Positions 1 to 16,639 are shown, counted from the stretch's first letter. The stretch: DNA of 30,000 bases from Carex sylvatica (GCA_964058845.1 CAXKVR010000935.1:217501-247500), one strand, 5' to 3'. Notes: generated by a model not told the origin, from the sequence alone. A program made the numbers and translations.

Positions 1-160
1 AATGACCCGAAAACAGTCCAGCGGTGGAAAACTAAGCGGATGCAGCCAAGCGTTGGGAAAACTAAGCGGAATCGGGCAAGCGAGCCTTAAAAATGGCCCG
101 AAAACAGCCCAGCGGGGCAAAAAGTAAGCGGATTCGGCCAAGCGCTGGGAAAAAATGACC
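1..160. repeat. fragment of rDNA spacer satellite
   Basis: This stretch carries the same modules as the main 153-bp satellite that begins near position 660 (AAGCGGAT-type boxes, GCGTTGGGAAAA boxes and ATGACCCGAAAACAG boxes). They are in a slightly different order, with an extra divergent part around 70-95. It is probably the edge of an array continuing to the left of the window. No gene is seen. Confidence 0.8.
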
Positions 161-500
161 CGAAATTTTGGAAAATTTTGGAAAATTCGAAATTTTTGAA
201 AATTTTTGAAAAATTTGAAGTTTTTTTGAATTTTTGAATTTTTGAATTTTTTTGAATTTTTGAAATTTTTTTGGAAAATTCGAAATTTTTTTGAATTTTT
301 TGAAAATTTTGAAGTTTTTTGGAATTTTTGAAAATTTTGAAGTTTTTTTGAATTTTTGAATTTTTTTGAATTTTTGAAATTTTTTTGAAAATTCGAATTT
401 TTTTTTGAATTTTTGAAAATTTTGAAATTTTTTTGATTTTTTGAAAATTTTTGGATTTTTAAAATTTTTTCAGATTTTTTGAAATTTTTTTGTATTTTTG
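161..500. repeat. A/T-rich low-complexity spacer (TTTTTGAA-type repeats)
   Basis: The sequence is an irregular tandem of GAAAATTTT, GAATTTTT and TTTTTTTGAA motifs with very little G or C. It contrasts sharply with the GC-rich satellites on both sides. A/T-rich segments of this kind are common in plant rDNA intergenic spacers, where they may mark a region near the end of the preceding transcription unit. That role is inference. No gene is seen. Confidence 0.75.
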
Positions 501-519
501 ACATGAGAGAATTTTACAT

Positions 520-655
520 GGGGGATTTTCAAGGTTGGTAACCCTTGGGGTGGCTAGAGCCTCAAAATGCATATTCCCCTATAGGGGGGCATGATTTTCA
601 AAAGGGGTGCCCCCTCATGTACATGCCCATGGGTGTACATGGCCCCGTCGGTGCC
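520..655 (+). repeat. duplicated spacer block, copy 1
   Basis: This block is closely repeated at 4490-4632. Both copies contain a GGTAACCCT box, a TATTCCCCTATAGGGG box, GATTTTCAAAA, GCGCC/GTGCC CCCTCATGTACATG and a GTGTACATGGCCCC box. The two copies bracket the 153-bp satellite. That is the usual layout of plant rDNA spacers in which promoter-containing blocks are duplicated upstream of the gene. Confidence 0.75.
576..587 (+). promoter_or_regulatory. candidate RNA polymerase I spacer promoter core
   Basis: A perfect 12-bp palindrome, CCCCTATAGGGG, is followed by further G. Its right half resembles the plant Pol I start motif, a TATA-like box running into a G tract. It lies in the first copy of the duplicated block, so it would be a spacer promoter rather than the gene promoter. 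The assignment is by motif and context only. Confidence 0.3.
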
Positions 656-659
656 CTCG

Positions 660-3600
660 CTGGTGCCCGAAATGGCCCGAAAACACTCCAGCGGGGCAAA
701 AACTAAGCGCAAGCGGGCAAGCGTTGGGAAAAAATGACCCGAAAACAGTCCAGCGGTGGAAAACTAAGCGGATGCAGCCAAGCGTTGGGAAAACTAAGCG
801 GATTCGGCCAAGCGTTGGGGAAAAATGGCCCGAAAACAGCCCAGCGGGGCAAAAAGTAAGCGGATTCGGCCAAGCGTTGGGAAAAATTGGCCCGAAAACA
901 GCCAAGCGGGGCAAAAAGTAAGCGCAAGCGGGCACGCGTTGGGAAAAAATGACCCGAAAACAGTCCAGCGGTGGAAAACTAAGCGGATGCAGCCAAGCGT
1001 TGGGAAAACTAAGCGGATTCGGCCAAGCGTTGGGAAAAAATGGCCCGAAAACAGCCAAGCGGGGCAAAAAGTAAGCGCAAGCGGGCACGCATTAGGCAAA
1101 AATGACCCGAAAACAGTCCAGCGGTGGAAAACTAAGCGGATACAGCCAAGCGTTGGGCAAAAATGGCCCGAAAACAGCCCAGCGGGGCAAAAAGTAAGCG
1201 CAAGCGGGCACGCGTTGGGAAAAAATGACCCGAAAACAGTCCAGCGGTGGAAAACTAAGCGGATGCAGCCAAGCGTTGGGAAAACTAAGCGGATTCGGCC
1301 AAGCGTTGGGCAAAAATGGCCCGAAAACAGCCCAGCGGGGCAAAAACTAAGCGCAAGCGGGCACGCGTTGGGAAAAAATGACCCGAAAACAGTCCAGCGG
1401 TGGAAAACTAAGCGGATGCAGCCAAGCGTTGGGAAAACTAAGCGGATTCGGCCAAGCGTGGGGGAAAAATGGCCCGAAAACAGCCCAGTGGGGCAAAAAG
1501 TAAGCGCAAGCGGGCACGCGTTGGGCAAAAATGACCCGAAAACAGTCCAGCGGTGGAAAACTAAGCGGATGCAGCCAAGCGTTGGGAAAACTAAGCGGAT
1601 TCGGCCAAGCGTTGGGAAAAATTGGCCCGAAAACAGCCCAGCGGGGCCAAAACTAAGCGCAAGCGGGCACGCGTTGGGAAAAAATGACCCAAAAACAGTC
1701 CAGCGGTGGAAAACTAAGCGGATGCAGCCAAGCGTTGGGAAAACTAAGCGGATTCGGCCAAGCGTTGGGAAAAATTGGCCCGAAAACAGCCAAGCGGGGC
1801 AAAAAGTAAGCGCAAGCGGGCACGCGTTGGGAAAAAATGACCCGAAAACAGTCCAGCGGTGGAAAACTAAGCGGATGCAGCCAAGCGTTGGGAAAACTAA
1901 GCGGATTCGGCCAAGCGTTGGGAAAAAATGGCCCGAAAACAGCCCAGCGGGGCCAAAAGTAAGCGCAAGCGGGCACGCATTAGGCAAAAATGACCCGAAA
2001 ACAGTCCAGCGGTGGAAAACTAAGCGGATCCAGCCAAGCGTTGGGAAAACTAAGCGGATTCGGCCAAGCGTTGGGCAAAAATGGCCCGAAAACAGCCCAG
2101 CGGGGCAAAAACTAAGCGCAAGCGGGCACGCGTTGGGAAAAAATGACCCGAAAACAGTCCAGCGGTGGAAAACTAAGCGGATGCAGCCAAGCGTTGGGAA
2201 AACTAAGCGGATTCGGCCAAGCGTTGGGCAAAAATGGCCCGAAAACAGCCCAGCGGGGCAAAAACTAAGCGCAAGCGGGCACGCGTTGGGAAAAAATGAC
2301 CCGAAAACAGTCCAGCGGTGGAAAACTAAGCGGATGCAGCCAAGCGTTGGGAAAACTAAGCGGATTCGGCCAAGCGTGGGGGAAAAATGGCCCGAAAACA
2401 GCCCAGTGGGGCAAAAAGTAAGCGCAAGCGGGCACGCGTTGGGCAAAAATGACCCGAAAACAGTCCAGCGGTGGAAAACTAAGCGGATGCAGCCAAGCGT
2501 TGGGAAAACTAAGCGGATTCGGCCAAGCGTTGGGAAAAATTGGCCCGAAAACAGCCCAGCGGGGCCAAAACTAAGCGCAAGCGGGCACGCGTTGGGAAAA
2601 AATGACCCAAAAACAGTCCAGCGGTGGAAAACTAAGCGGATGCAGCCAAGCGTTGGGAAAACTAAGCGGATTCGGCCAAGCGTTGGGAAAAATTGGCCCG
2701 AAAACAGCCAAGCGGGGCAAAAAGTAAGCGCAAGCGGGCACGCGTTGGGAAAAAATGACCCGAAAACAGTCCAGCGGTGGAAAACTAAGCGGATCCAGCC
2801 AAGCGTTGGGAAAACTAAGCGGATTCGGCCAAGCGTTGGGCAAAAATGGCCCGAAAACAGCCCAGCGGGGCAAAAACTAAGCGCAAGCGGGCACGCGTTG
2901 GGAAAAAATGACCCGAAAACAGTCCAGCGGTGGAAAACTAAGCGGATGCAGCCAAGCGTTGGGAAAACTAAGCGGATTCGGCCAAGCGTTGGGCAAAAAT
3001 GGCCCGAAAACAGCCCAGCGGGGCAAAAACTAAGCGCAAGCGGGCACGCGTTGGGAAAAAATGGCCCGAAAACAGTCCAGCGGTGGAAAACTAAGCGGAT
3101 GCAGCCAAGCGTTGGGAAAACTAAGCGGATTCGGCCAAGCGTTGGGAAAAAATGGCCCGAAAACAGCCAAGCGGGGCAAAAAGTAAGCGCAAGCGGGCAC
3201 GCATTAGGCAAAAATGACCCGAAAACAGTCCAGCGGTGGAAAACTAAGCGGATACAGCCAAGCGTTGGGAAAACTAAGCGGATTCGGCCAAGCGTTGGGA
3301 AAAAATGGCCCGAAAACAGCCCAGCGGGGCAAAAAGTAAGCGCAAGCGGGCACGCGTTAGGCAAAAATGACCCGAAAACAGTCCTGTGGTGGAAAACTAA
3401 GCGGATGCAGCCAAGCGTTGGGAAAACTAAGCGGATTCGGCCAAGCGTTGGGCAAAAATGGCCCGAAAACAGCCCAGCGGGGCAAAAAGTAAGCGCAAGC
3501 GGGCACGCGTTAGGCAAAAATGACCCGAAAACAGTCCAGCGGTGGAAAACTAAGCGGATGCAGCCAAGCGTTGGGAAAACTAAGCGGATTCGGCCAAGCG

Positions 3601-4447
3601 TTGGGAAAAAATGGCCCGAAAACAGCCCAGCGGGGCAAAAAGTAAGCGCAAGCGGGCACGCATTGGGAAAAAATGACCCGAAAACAGTCCAGCGGTGGAA
3701 AACTAAGCGGATGCAGCCAAGCGTTGGGAAAACTAAGCGGATTCGGCCAAGCGTTGGGAAAAAATGGCCCGAAAACAGCCAAGCGGGGCAAAAAGTAAGC
3801 GCAAGCGGGCACGCATTAGGCAAAAATGACCCGAAAACAGTCCAGCGGTGGAAAACTAAGCGGATACAGCCAAGCGTTGGGAAAACTAAGCGGATTCGGC
3901 CAAGCGTTGGGAAAAAATGGCCCGAAAACAGCCCAGCGGGGCAAAAAGTAAGCGCAAGCGGGCACGCGTTAGGCAAAAATGACCCGAAAACAGTCCTGTG
4001 GTGGAAAACTAAGCGGATGCAGCCAAGCGTTGGGAAAACTAAGCGGATTCGGCCAAGCGTTGGGCAAAAATGGCCCGAAAACAGCCCAGCGGGGCAAAAA
4101 GTAAGCGCAAGCGGGCACGCGTTAGGCAAAAATGACCCGAAAACAGTCCAGCGGTGGAAAACTAAGCGGATGCAGCCAAGCGTTGGGAAAACTAAGCGGA
4201 TTCGGCCAAGCGTTGGGAAAAAATGGCCCGAAAACAGCCCAGCGGGGCAAAAAGTAAGCGCAAGCGGGCACGCATTGGGAAAAAATGACCCGAAAACAGT
4301 CCAGCGGTGGAAAACTAAGCGGATGCAGCCAAGCGTTGGGAAAACTAAGCGGATTCGGCCAAGCGTTGGGAAAAAATGGCCCGAAAACAGCCCAGCGGGG
4401 CAAAAAGTAAGCGCAAGCGGGCACGCGTTGGGAAAAAATGGCCCAAA
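660..4447. repeat. rDNA intergenic spacer satellite, 153-bp unit
   Basis: About 25 tandem units with a 153-bp period; the conserved GCAAGCGGGC box starts at 1200, 1353, 1506 and 1659, for example. Each unit is built from three related modules of about 61, 30 and 62 bp that share AAGCG and GCGTTGGGAAAA boxes. A shortened 123-bp unit lies at 1077-1199. Because 153 is divisible by three, open frames of more than 1,100 codons run through the array on both strands. They consist only of the repeat and are not genes. Sub-repeats of this type between spacer promoters are typical of plant 45S rDNA. Confidence 0.93.
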
Positions 4448-4489
4448 ACATAGGAGCTGGCCGCTTGGAATCTATGCATACACATAAAA

Positions 4490-4632
4490 TGGGGGGGAAC
4501 CTGGGGGATTTCCAGGGGGTGGTAACCCTGGGCGTGGCTGGAGGCCCAAAACACATATTCCCCTATAGGGGGGAGGGATTTTCAAAATGGGCGCCCCCTC
4601 ATGTACATGCCAAGCGGTGTACATGGCCCCAA
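4490..4632 (+). repeat. duplicated spacer block, copy 2
   Basis: This is the second copy of the block at 520-655, diverged by scattered substitutions and small indels. It is the copy nearer the 18S gene, so it is the better candidate for the true start region of the pre-rRNA. It ends in a short direct repeat of GTACACGCCAAGCGGTGTACATG type at about 4600-4660. Confidence 0.75.
4560..4573 (+). promoter_or_regulatory. candidate RNA polymerase I gene promoter core
   Basis: CCCCTATAGGGGGG, in the block copy closest to 18S, resembles the TATA-plus-G-tract core at plant Pol I start sites. If transcription starts here, the 5' external transcribed spacer would be about 2.45 kb, which is plausible for a plant. 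No second TATA-G-tract motif was seen between here and 7016. Confidence 0.4.
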
Positions 4633-4639
4633 AGTACAC

Positions 4640-6070
4640 GCCAAGCGGTGTACATGACCCGAAAAAGCGTTACCGAAAACACGGACCGAGCGGGGGGCAA
4701 ACACGATTAAGCGGGTAGCCGAAAAACACGGTCGGGTAGCCGAAAAACACGGTTGGGTAGCCGAAAAACACAGTCGGGTAGCCGAAAAACACGGTCGGGT
4801 AGCCGAAAAACAGTGGGGTTGCCGAAAAACAGTGGGGTTGCCGAAAAACGCAGTGGGGTTGCCGAAAAACGCAGTGGGGTTGCCGAAAAACACGGTCGGG
4901 TAGCCGAAAAACACAGTCGGGTAGCCGAAAAACACGGTCGGGTAGCCGAAAAACAGTCGGGTTGCCGGAAAACAGTGGGGTTGCCGAAAAACGCAGTGGG
5001 GTTGCCGAAAAACGCAGTGGGGTTGCCGAAAAAGACAGTGGGGTTGCCGAAAAACACAGTCGGGGTTGCCGAAAAACACAGTGGGGTTGCCGAAAAAGAC
5101 AGTGGGGTTGCCGAAAAACAGTCGGGTTGCCGAAAAACACAGTCGGGTTGCCGAAAAACACAGTCGGGTTGCCGAAAAACACAGTCGGGTTGCTGAAAAA
5201 CACAGTCGGGTTGCCGAAAAACACAGTCGGGTTGCCGAAAAACAGTCGGGTTGCCGAAAAACGTAGTCGGGTTGCCGAAAAATGCAGTGGGGTTGCCGAA
5301 AAAGACAGTGGGGTTGCCGAAAAATAGTTGGGTTGCCGAAAAACGCAGTGGGGTTGCTGAAAAAGACAGTGGGGTTGCCGAAAAACAGTCGGGTTGCCGA
5401 AAAACACAGTGGGGTTGCCGAAAAACACAGTGGGGTTGCCGAAAAACAGCCGGGTTGCCGAAAAACACAGTGGGGTTGCCGAAAAACACAGTCGGGTTGC
5501 CGAAAAACACAGTGGGGTTGCCGAAAAACAGCCGGGTTGCCGAAAAACACAGTGGGGTTGCCGAAAAACACAGTGGGGTTGCCGAAAAATAGTGGGGTTG
5601 CCGAAAAACACAGTGGGGTTGCCGAAAAACACAGTGGGGTTGCCGAAAAACAGTCGGGTTGCCAAAAAACACAGTCGGGTTACCGGAAAACACAGTGGGG
5701 TTGCCGAAAAACAGTCGGGGTGCCGAAAAACACAGTCGGGTTGCCAAAAAACAGAGTTGGGTTGCCGGAAAACAGTGGGGTTGCCGAAAAACATAGTCGG
5801 GTTGCTGAAAATGACAATTGAGTTACCGAAAAACACGGACCGAGCGGCTGGCAAACACGATTAAGCGGGTTACCGGAAAACACGATTTGGGTTATCGAAA
5901 AACACGATTGGGTTACCAAAAAACACGGACTGAGCGGGGGGCAAACACGATTATGTGGGTTACCGAAAAACACAGTCGGGTTACCGAAAAACACGGACCG
6001 AGCGGGCTGAAAACACAGACCGAGCAGGTGACGAACACGGACCGCAGTGGGCAGAAAACATGATGGAGTT
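4640..6070. repeat. GC-rich tandem array, ~21-bp unit
   Basis: More than 50 imperfect copies of a unit of type TTGCCGAAAAACACAGTGGGG. The commonest period is 21 bp, with 19-bp variants that lack CA. Units decay toward the right (5830-6070), where they mix with GACCGAGCGGG and GCAAACACGATTAAGC boxes. Units of 21 bp keep several frames open on both strands, so the long open frames are by-products. If the promoter at 4560 is real, this array is inside the 5' external transcribed spacer. Confidence 0.9.
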
Positions 6071-6089
6071 ACGAAAGAACACGGATCGA

Positions 6090-6242
6090 GCGGGTTGAAA
6101 TCCCCAGCCGTAGAGCCGGCAAAACACGACGGGGCAGGGCGTCTAAGCAAGGAGGCGCCTGTAAGTCCTTTTGCGGGTTGAAATCCCCAGCCGTAGAGCC
6201 GGCGAAAGACGGTTGGGCGGGGCGTCTAAGCGTGGAGGCGCC
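6090..6242 (+). repeat. 83-bp tandem duplication in the 5' transcribed spacer
   Basis: Two copies offset by 83 bp. Each starts with GCGGGTTGAAATCCCCAGCC and ends with GGAGGCGCC (starts at 6090 and 6173). Differences are concentrated in the middle. No gene is seen. Confidence 0.85.
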
Positions 6243-7016
6243 CCCCCTCGAAGACGATGTTAGACCCAGCTGCAGTTGTTTGTTTTTCGCGTACGGCAGG
6301 CCTAAATGTGCTGCTATATCAGGCTGACCTGCACGTCGGTTGTCTCCGGGTCATTTTGGCTTGGAGCGGCGGTGTTGTGGGCGCTGGTGCAGCGTGTCTA
6401 GGACTGTGGCGTCGCATGAGTTGTTCTGGACTTGCTCTGCATGTCGGGCTCCCTGCACTTTTGGTGCGGCCAACCGAACATAGGGCTGTCTCTTCACTCT
6501 CCCTCCCGTCATTGAACATGTCGTGGTCGGGATGCTTCCGATCGGTTGCCTGTGCGGTTCTACCCTCCTGTGGGTAGCGAAGTCGTCCCTCGATGGATAT
6601 TTGCTTGCCCCTATGATATTTTTGTGTCGTTCGGGCAGCCGAAATGCTGGCGAAATCCTTGTGTTAGTGCGTGGTCAAATGCCGTGTCGCTATCACTTGG
6701 ATTTTTGCCGGCTCTAACGGATGCGGTGCCTAGTGCTAGCTCTGCGGGACTTTGCCCCGCAGACTTCGGGAGGTCCCTTGTACGAACCATTGCTCTTATA
6801 CGCCGTTTGTCGTGTCGCCACCGCGACACGCAGATCGTGTTCTTTCGTGCAGTCCGTGACAGCACGTCAGCGAACATCAGTGTCCGGAGCGTGGTCTTGT
6901 GCGGGTGGAGCGCCTCTCTGATCGTATGAGTAGCGATTTCTGGTCTGCGTCACGCGAAGGCCCGCCCGTCCGGGTCGATGCCGGAGCCGACGCGCCGGTT
7001 GTCGTTTAAGACGTGC
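6243..7016 (+). other. unique 5' external transcribed spacer upstream of 18S
   Basis: Non-repetitive sequence, rich in CG and TG, leads directly into the 18S start. No convincing protein gene is present; the short open frames here have no recognisable product. The location between spacer repeats and 18S identifies it as the proximal 5' ETS. Confidence 0.75.
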
Positions 7017-7214
7017 TACCTGGTTGATCCTGCCAGTAGTCATATGCTTGTCTCAAAGATTAAGCCATGCATGTGTAAGTATGAACTAATTCAGACTGTG
7101 AAACTGCGAATGGCTCATTAAATCAGTTATAGTTTGTTTGATGGTACGTGCTACTCGGATAACCGTAGTAATTCTAGAGCTAATACGTGCAACAAACCCC
7201 GACTTCTGGAAGGG
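7017..7214 (+). rRNA. 18S rRNA gene, 5' fragment (198 nt)
   Basis: The sequence begins with the universal eukaryotic small-subunit start TACCTGGTTGATCCTGCCAG. It runs through the conserved AAGCCATGCATG and CTGCGAATGGCTCATTAAAT segments and CGTAGTAATTCTAGAGCTAA without visible damage. It stops at GACTTCTGGAAGGG, where an intact plant gene (about 1.8 kb) would continue with ATGCATTT. The next bases are TTTAGGG, so the final GGG belongs equally to the gene and to the telomere repeat. The fragment cannot give a functional rRNA. It marks the break point of an rDNA array. Confidence 0.95.
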
Positions 7215-7305
7215 TTTAGGGTTTAGGGTTTGGGGTTTGGGGTTTGGGGTTTGGGGTTTGGGGTTTGGGGTTTGGGGTTTGGGGTTTGGGGTTTGGGGTT
7301 TGGGG
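7212..7305 (+). repeat. internal telomere-type array (TTTAGGG x2, then TTTGGGG x11)
   Basis: Starting from the GGG at the end of the 18S fragment come two canonical plant TTTAGGG units (7215-7228) and then eleven exact TTTGGGG variant units (7229-7305). The G-rich strand points away from the rDNA, as it would on a chromosome end formed by adding telomere repeat to a broken rDNA end. Confidence 0.9.
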
Positions 7306-7328
7306 TTTGATAAAAAACCCCAAACCCC
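7295..7328. repeat. telomere-repeat fold-back (14-bp inverted repeat)
   Basis: GGGGTTTGGGGTTT (7295-7308), a 6-nt loop GATAAA, and AAACCCCAAACCCC (7315-7328) form a perfect 14-bp hairpin. The two C-rich units are in opposite orientation to the preceding array and point outward from the plastid DNA that follows. Plastid sequence starts at about 7329. Confidence 0.85.
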
Positions 7329-7386
7329 ATTCATTCTTCATTCTATTATTATTCATAGGATCAATTATAACAAGTCACACACTCAT
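7329..7386 (-). pseudogene. petB: petB exon 1 and truncated intron
   Basis: The cytochrome b6 gene of angiosperm plastids starts with a 6-nt exon, ATGAGT, followed by a group II intron beginning GTGTG. On the minus strand ATGAGT is at 7386-7381, and GTGTGACTTG follows at once from 7380. It sits downstream of psbH, the normal psbH-petB order. Only about 50 nt of intron remain before the telomeric fold-back, so exon 2 and nearly all of the protein are missing. The break that joined plastid DNA to telomere repeat fell inside this intron. Confidence 0.75.
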
Positions 7387-7510
7387 TTTCCAAAAATACC
7401 GAAACAAAAAAAGTCCACGATCGAACTACCAAAATCTTTTCTTTAGAAATCAGGATTTTAGCATTAGTAGTAATTTTTTCTTTACTGGAAAGATCAAAAC
7501 CTCATAAAAC

Positions 7511-7732
7511 CTAATTCCTAGTAATCCCATCCAATAAAACAGAAGAGTTATAAATTTCCAAAAGAATACATAGGAATACAGCAAATAAAGCCATTGCAAC
7601 TCCCATAAGTGGTGTAGTACCCCAGCCCGGAGCTACTTTACCATATTCTGAATTTAAGGGTTTCAATAAATCCCCGACAGGAGTTCGTCTTGATCCAGAT
7701 CTAGAACTATCTTCAACGGTTTGTGTAGCCAT
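7511..7732 (-). CDS. psbH: photosystem II phosphoprotein PsbH
   Basis: PsbH is a small single-span subunit of photosystem II in the thylakoid membrane, phosphorylated near its N-terminus. The 73-residue frame starts [17 protein letters not shown], with the phosphorylatable Thr region, followed by the conserved GTTPLMG motif and a membrane helix (about residues 41-61). Length matches the family. It is the last photosystem II gene of the psbB-psbT-psbH unit on the minus strand, with psbN on the opposite strand between psbT and psbH, as in land plants. No damage is seen. Confidence 0.96.
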   Translation of the reverse strand: MATQTVEDSSRSGSRRTPVGDLLKPLNSEYGKVAPGWGTTPLMGVAMALFAVFLCILLEIYNSSVLLDGITRN

Positions 7733-7852
7733 AAATTGTATTCTATTAAATAATGATTGGTTAAGATCTGTTGACTTTGTATACTATTCTGTTGTATTTC
7801 TAAATAAATGATCTTATATCGTTTATAGTAGATCCATTCTGGAAATTATTAA

Positions 7853-7987
<135 letters not shown>

Positions 7988-7994
7988 TTGAAGT

Positions 7995-8041
7995 AATTGA
8001 AGTAATGAGCTTCCCTTATTGGTAGACTCATTACTTCAATT
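7995..8041. terminator. psbN/psbT intergenic stem-loop
   Basis: AATTGAAGTAATGAG (7995-8009) pairs perfectly with CTCATTACTTCAATT (8027-8041) around a 17-nt loop. It lies between the convergent ends of psbN (+) and psbT (-). It is likely an mRNA 3'-end processing or stabilising hairpin serving both strands. Confidence 0.75.
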
Positions 8042-8066
8042 CAATTAAATTGTTTCAAGATTTATT

Positions 8067-8189
<123 letters not shown>

Positions 8190-8350
8190 TTACAATTATA
8201 GCTTCCACACCTATTCACTTGAGATCATTTATTATATAAATAAAGAAAAAGAATCAAAGAGAAGATGATGATTCAAATCAAGATTCTTTTTTCTTGTACC
8301 CGATGAAGAAAAAAAGAGGAAAGAAATCAATATACCAACCACAAAATGCT

Positions 8351-10264
<1,914 letters not shown>

Positions 10265-10606
10265 GATGTGTGTACAATAGCTATGGGATTAGCAGGAGCA
10301 TCTTTGATCCTAGCCGGAGGAACAATTACTAGATGGGTCTCTAACGCTAGGATTTTGATTCACCAACCTAGAAGTGCCCGTATTAGGACAAATACAAATA
10401 TAGATGTATTAATGATGGAAGCAGAAGATATGCTTGAACTTCGTAACACAATTGCGAATATTTATGCAGAAAACACAGGTAAACCTATAAATGTTATACA
10501 GAAGGATCTGGAAAGATACTCTTTTATGTCGGCAACAGAAGCTCAAGATTATGGGATTATCGATCGCGTAGCAAAGTTCAAAAAGGAAAATGAAATAAAA
10601 GAGTGA
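10265..10606 (+). pseudogene. clpP1: truncated, divergent plastid ClpP protease subunit
   Basis: ClpP1 is the plastid-encoded proteolytic subunit of the stromal Clp protease. The frame matches only the C-terminal half of ClpP. It starts at DVCTIAMGLAG (aligning with residue 90 of a normal 196-residue protein) and includes ARILIHQP with the catalytic His, NTGKPINVI and SFMSATEAQDYGIIDRVA. The segment around the catalytic Ser (normally GLAASMGSF) is shortened to GLAGASLI. The catalytic Asp of the ERD motif is replaced by Tyr (LERYSF). Intron 2 is absent. There is no upstream start codon or N-terminal domain in frame. It is probably a pseudogene, or less likely the 3' part of a trans-assembled or very divergent gene. 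Confidence 0.8.
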
Positions 10607-10752
10607 TCTGAATGATTTTGTGTAAATCTATTTCAAAGTTGAATTTTCCTTTTTTGAATATTAAGTATTCAATATTCAATTTATTTATTTATTTCAATTT
10701 AATAGGATTCTTAATCTTGATATAGGTAAGAAGAATACTCGATGAAAAACAT

Positions 10753-10824
10753 TGCCTCCAATAGGATTTGAACCTATACCAAAGGTTTAGAAGAGCTCTG
10801 TCCTGTCTGTTAGACAAGGGACCC
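10753..10824 (-). pseudogene. decayed copy of trnR-UCU
   Basis: This 72-nt sequence matches the intact trnR-UCU at 23845-23916, including the anticodon loop CTTCTAA and the whole T-arm. Changes break three acceptor pairs (GGGTCCC against TGGAGGC, at pairs 2-71, 3-70 and 7-66) and one anticodon-stem pair (GAGCT against ACCTT). The similarity extends about 45 nt past the tRNA 3' end (10706-10752 against 23797-23844). It is a duplicated tRNA region now lying between clpP and psaA, which are not usual neighbours. Confidence 0.85.
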
Positions 10825-13952
<3,128 letters not shown>

Positions 13953-13959
13953 TGGCTAG

Positions 13960-16182
<2,223 letters not shown>

Positions 16183-16333
16183 TTTCTTTTTTTATTGTCT
16201 TTTTATTTACTCTATTATCTATTATCAACAATCTCATTCTTTTCGATGAAGAGATGGAGAGGTAGAAATCTACCTTCTTATATTATTATATTCGGCTTTT
16301 AACTGTATCATTATTAATACTAGAGGTAACTTA

Positions 16334-16639
16334 ATGGCCAAGAAAAGTTTAGTTCAAAGAGAACACAAGCGAAAGAAATTGGAAGAAAAATATCGTTTGA
16401 TTCGTCAGTCCTTAAAAAAGAAAAGCAAAGACTCATCCCTGAGTCAAAGAGAAAGAAGAGAAATTCAGAGAAAATTGCAATCTCTACCACGTAATAGTGC
16501 ACCTACACGTCTTCATAGACGTTGTCTTGTTACTGGAAGACCTAGAGCTAACTATCGAGATTTTGGACTATCCGGGCACATACTTCGACAAATGGTTCAT
16601 GCATGTTTATTACCGGGTGCAACAAAATCAAGTTGGTAA
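16334..16639 (+). CDS. rps14: 30S ribosomal protein S14, copy 1
   Basis: S14 is a small-subunit protein of the plastid ribosome. The 101-residue frame begins [20 protein letters not shown] and contains the near-invariant block [44 protein letters not shown]. It is in its usual place downstream of psaB. Compared with the second copy it keeps the more standard residues (GHILR and HACLLPG), so it is the better candidate for the functional gene. The usual downstream trnfM-CAU is absent; instead a second rps14 follows. Confidence 0.95.
   Translation: MAKKSLVQREHKRKKLEEKYRLIRQSLKKKSKDSSLSQRERREIQRKLQSLPRNSAPTRLHRRCLVTGRPRANYRDFGLSGHILRQMVHACLLPGATKSSW

Noticed and set aside
794..4487. Very long open frames (over 1,100 codons) on both strands of the 153-bp array
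   Set aside because: They arise because the repeat unit is divisible by three and has no stop in those frames; there is no start context and no protein family.
4640..5860. The regularly spaced 21-bp units suggested a CRISPR-like array
   Set aside because: Units are contiguous with no unique spacers, and the context is plant rDNA; it is an ordinary short tandem repeat.
6257..6929. Several 60-130 codon frames in the 5' transcribed spacer
   Set aside because: Overlapping frames on both strands in GC-rich spacer DNA, with no family resemblance; expected by chance.
7138..7446. Open frame running from 18S through the telomere-type repeats
   Set aside because: It is made from rRNA, TTTGGGG repeat and spacer, with no coding signal.
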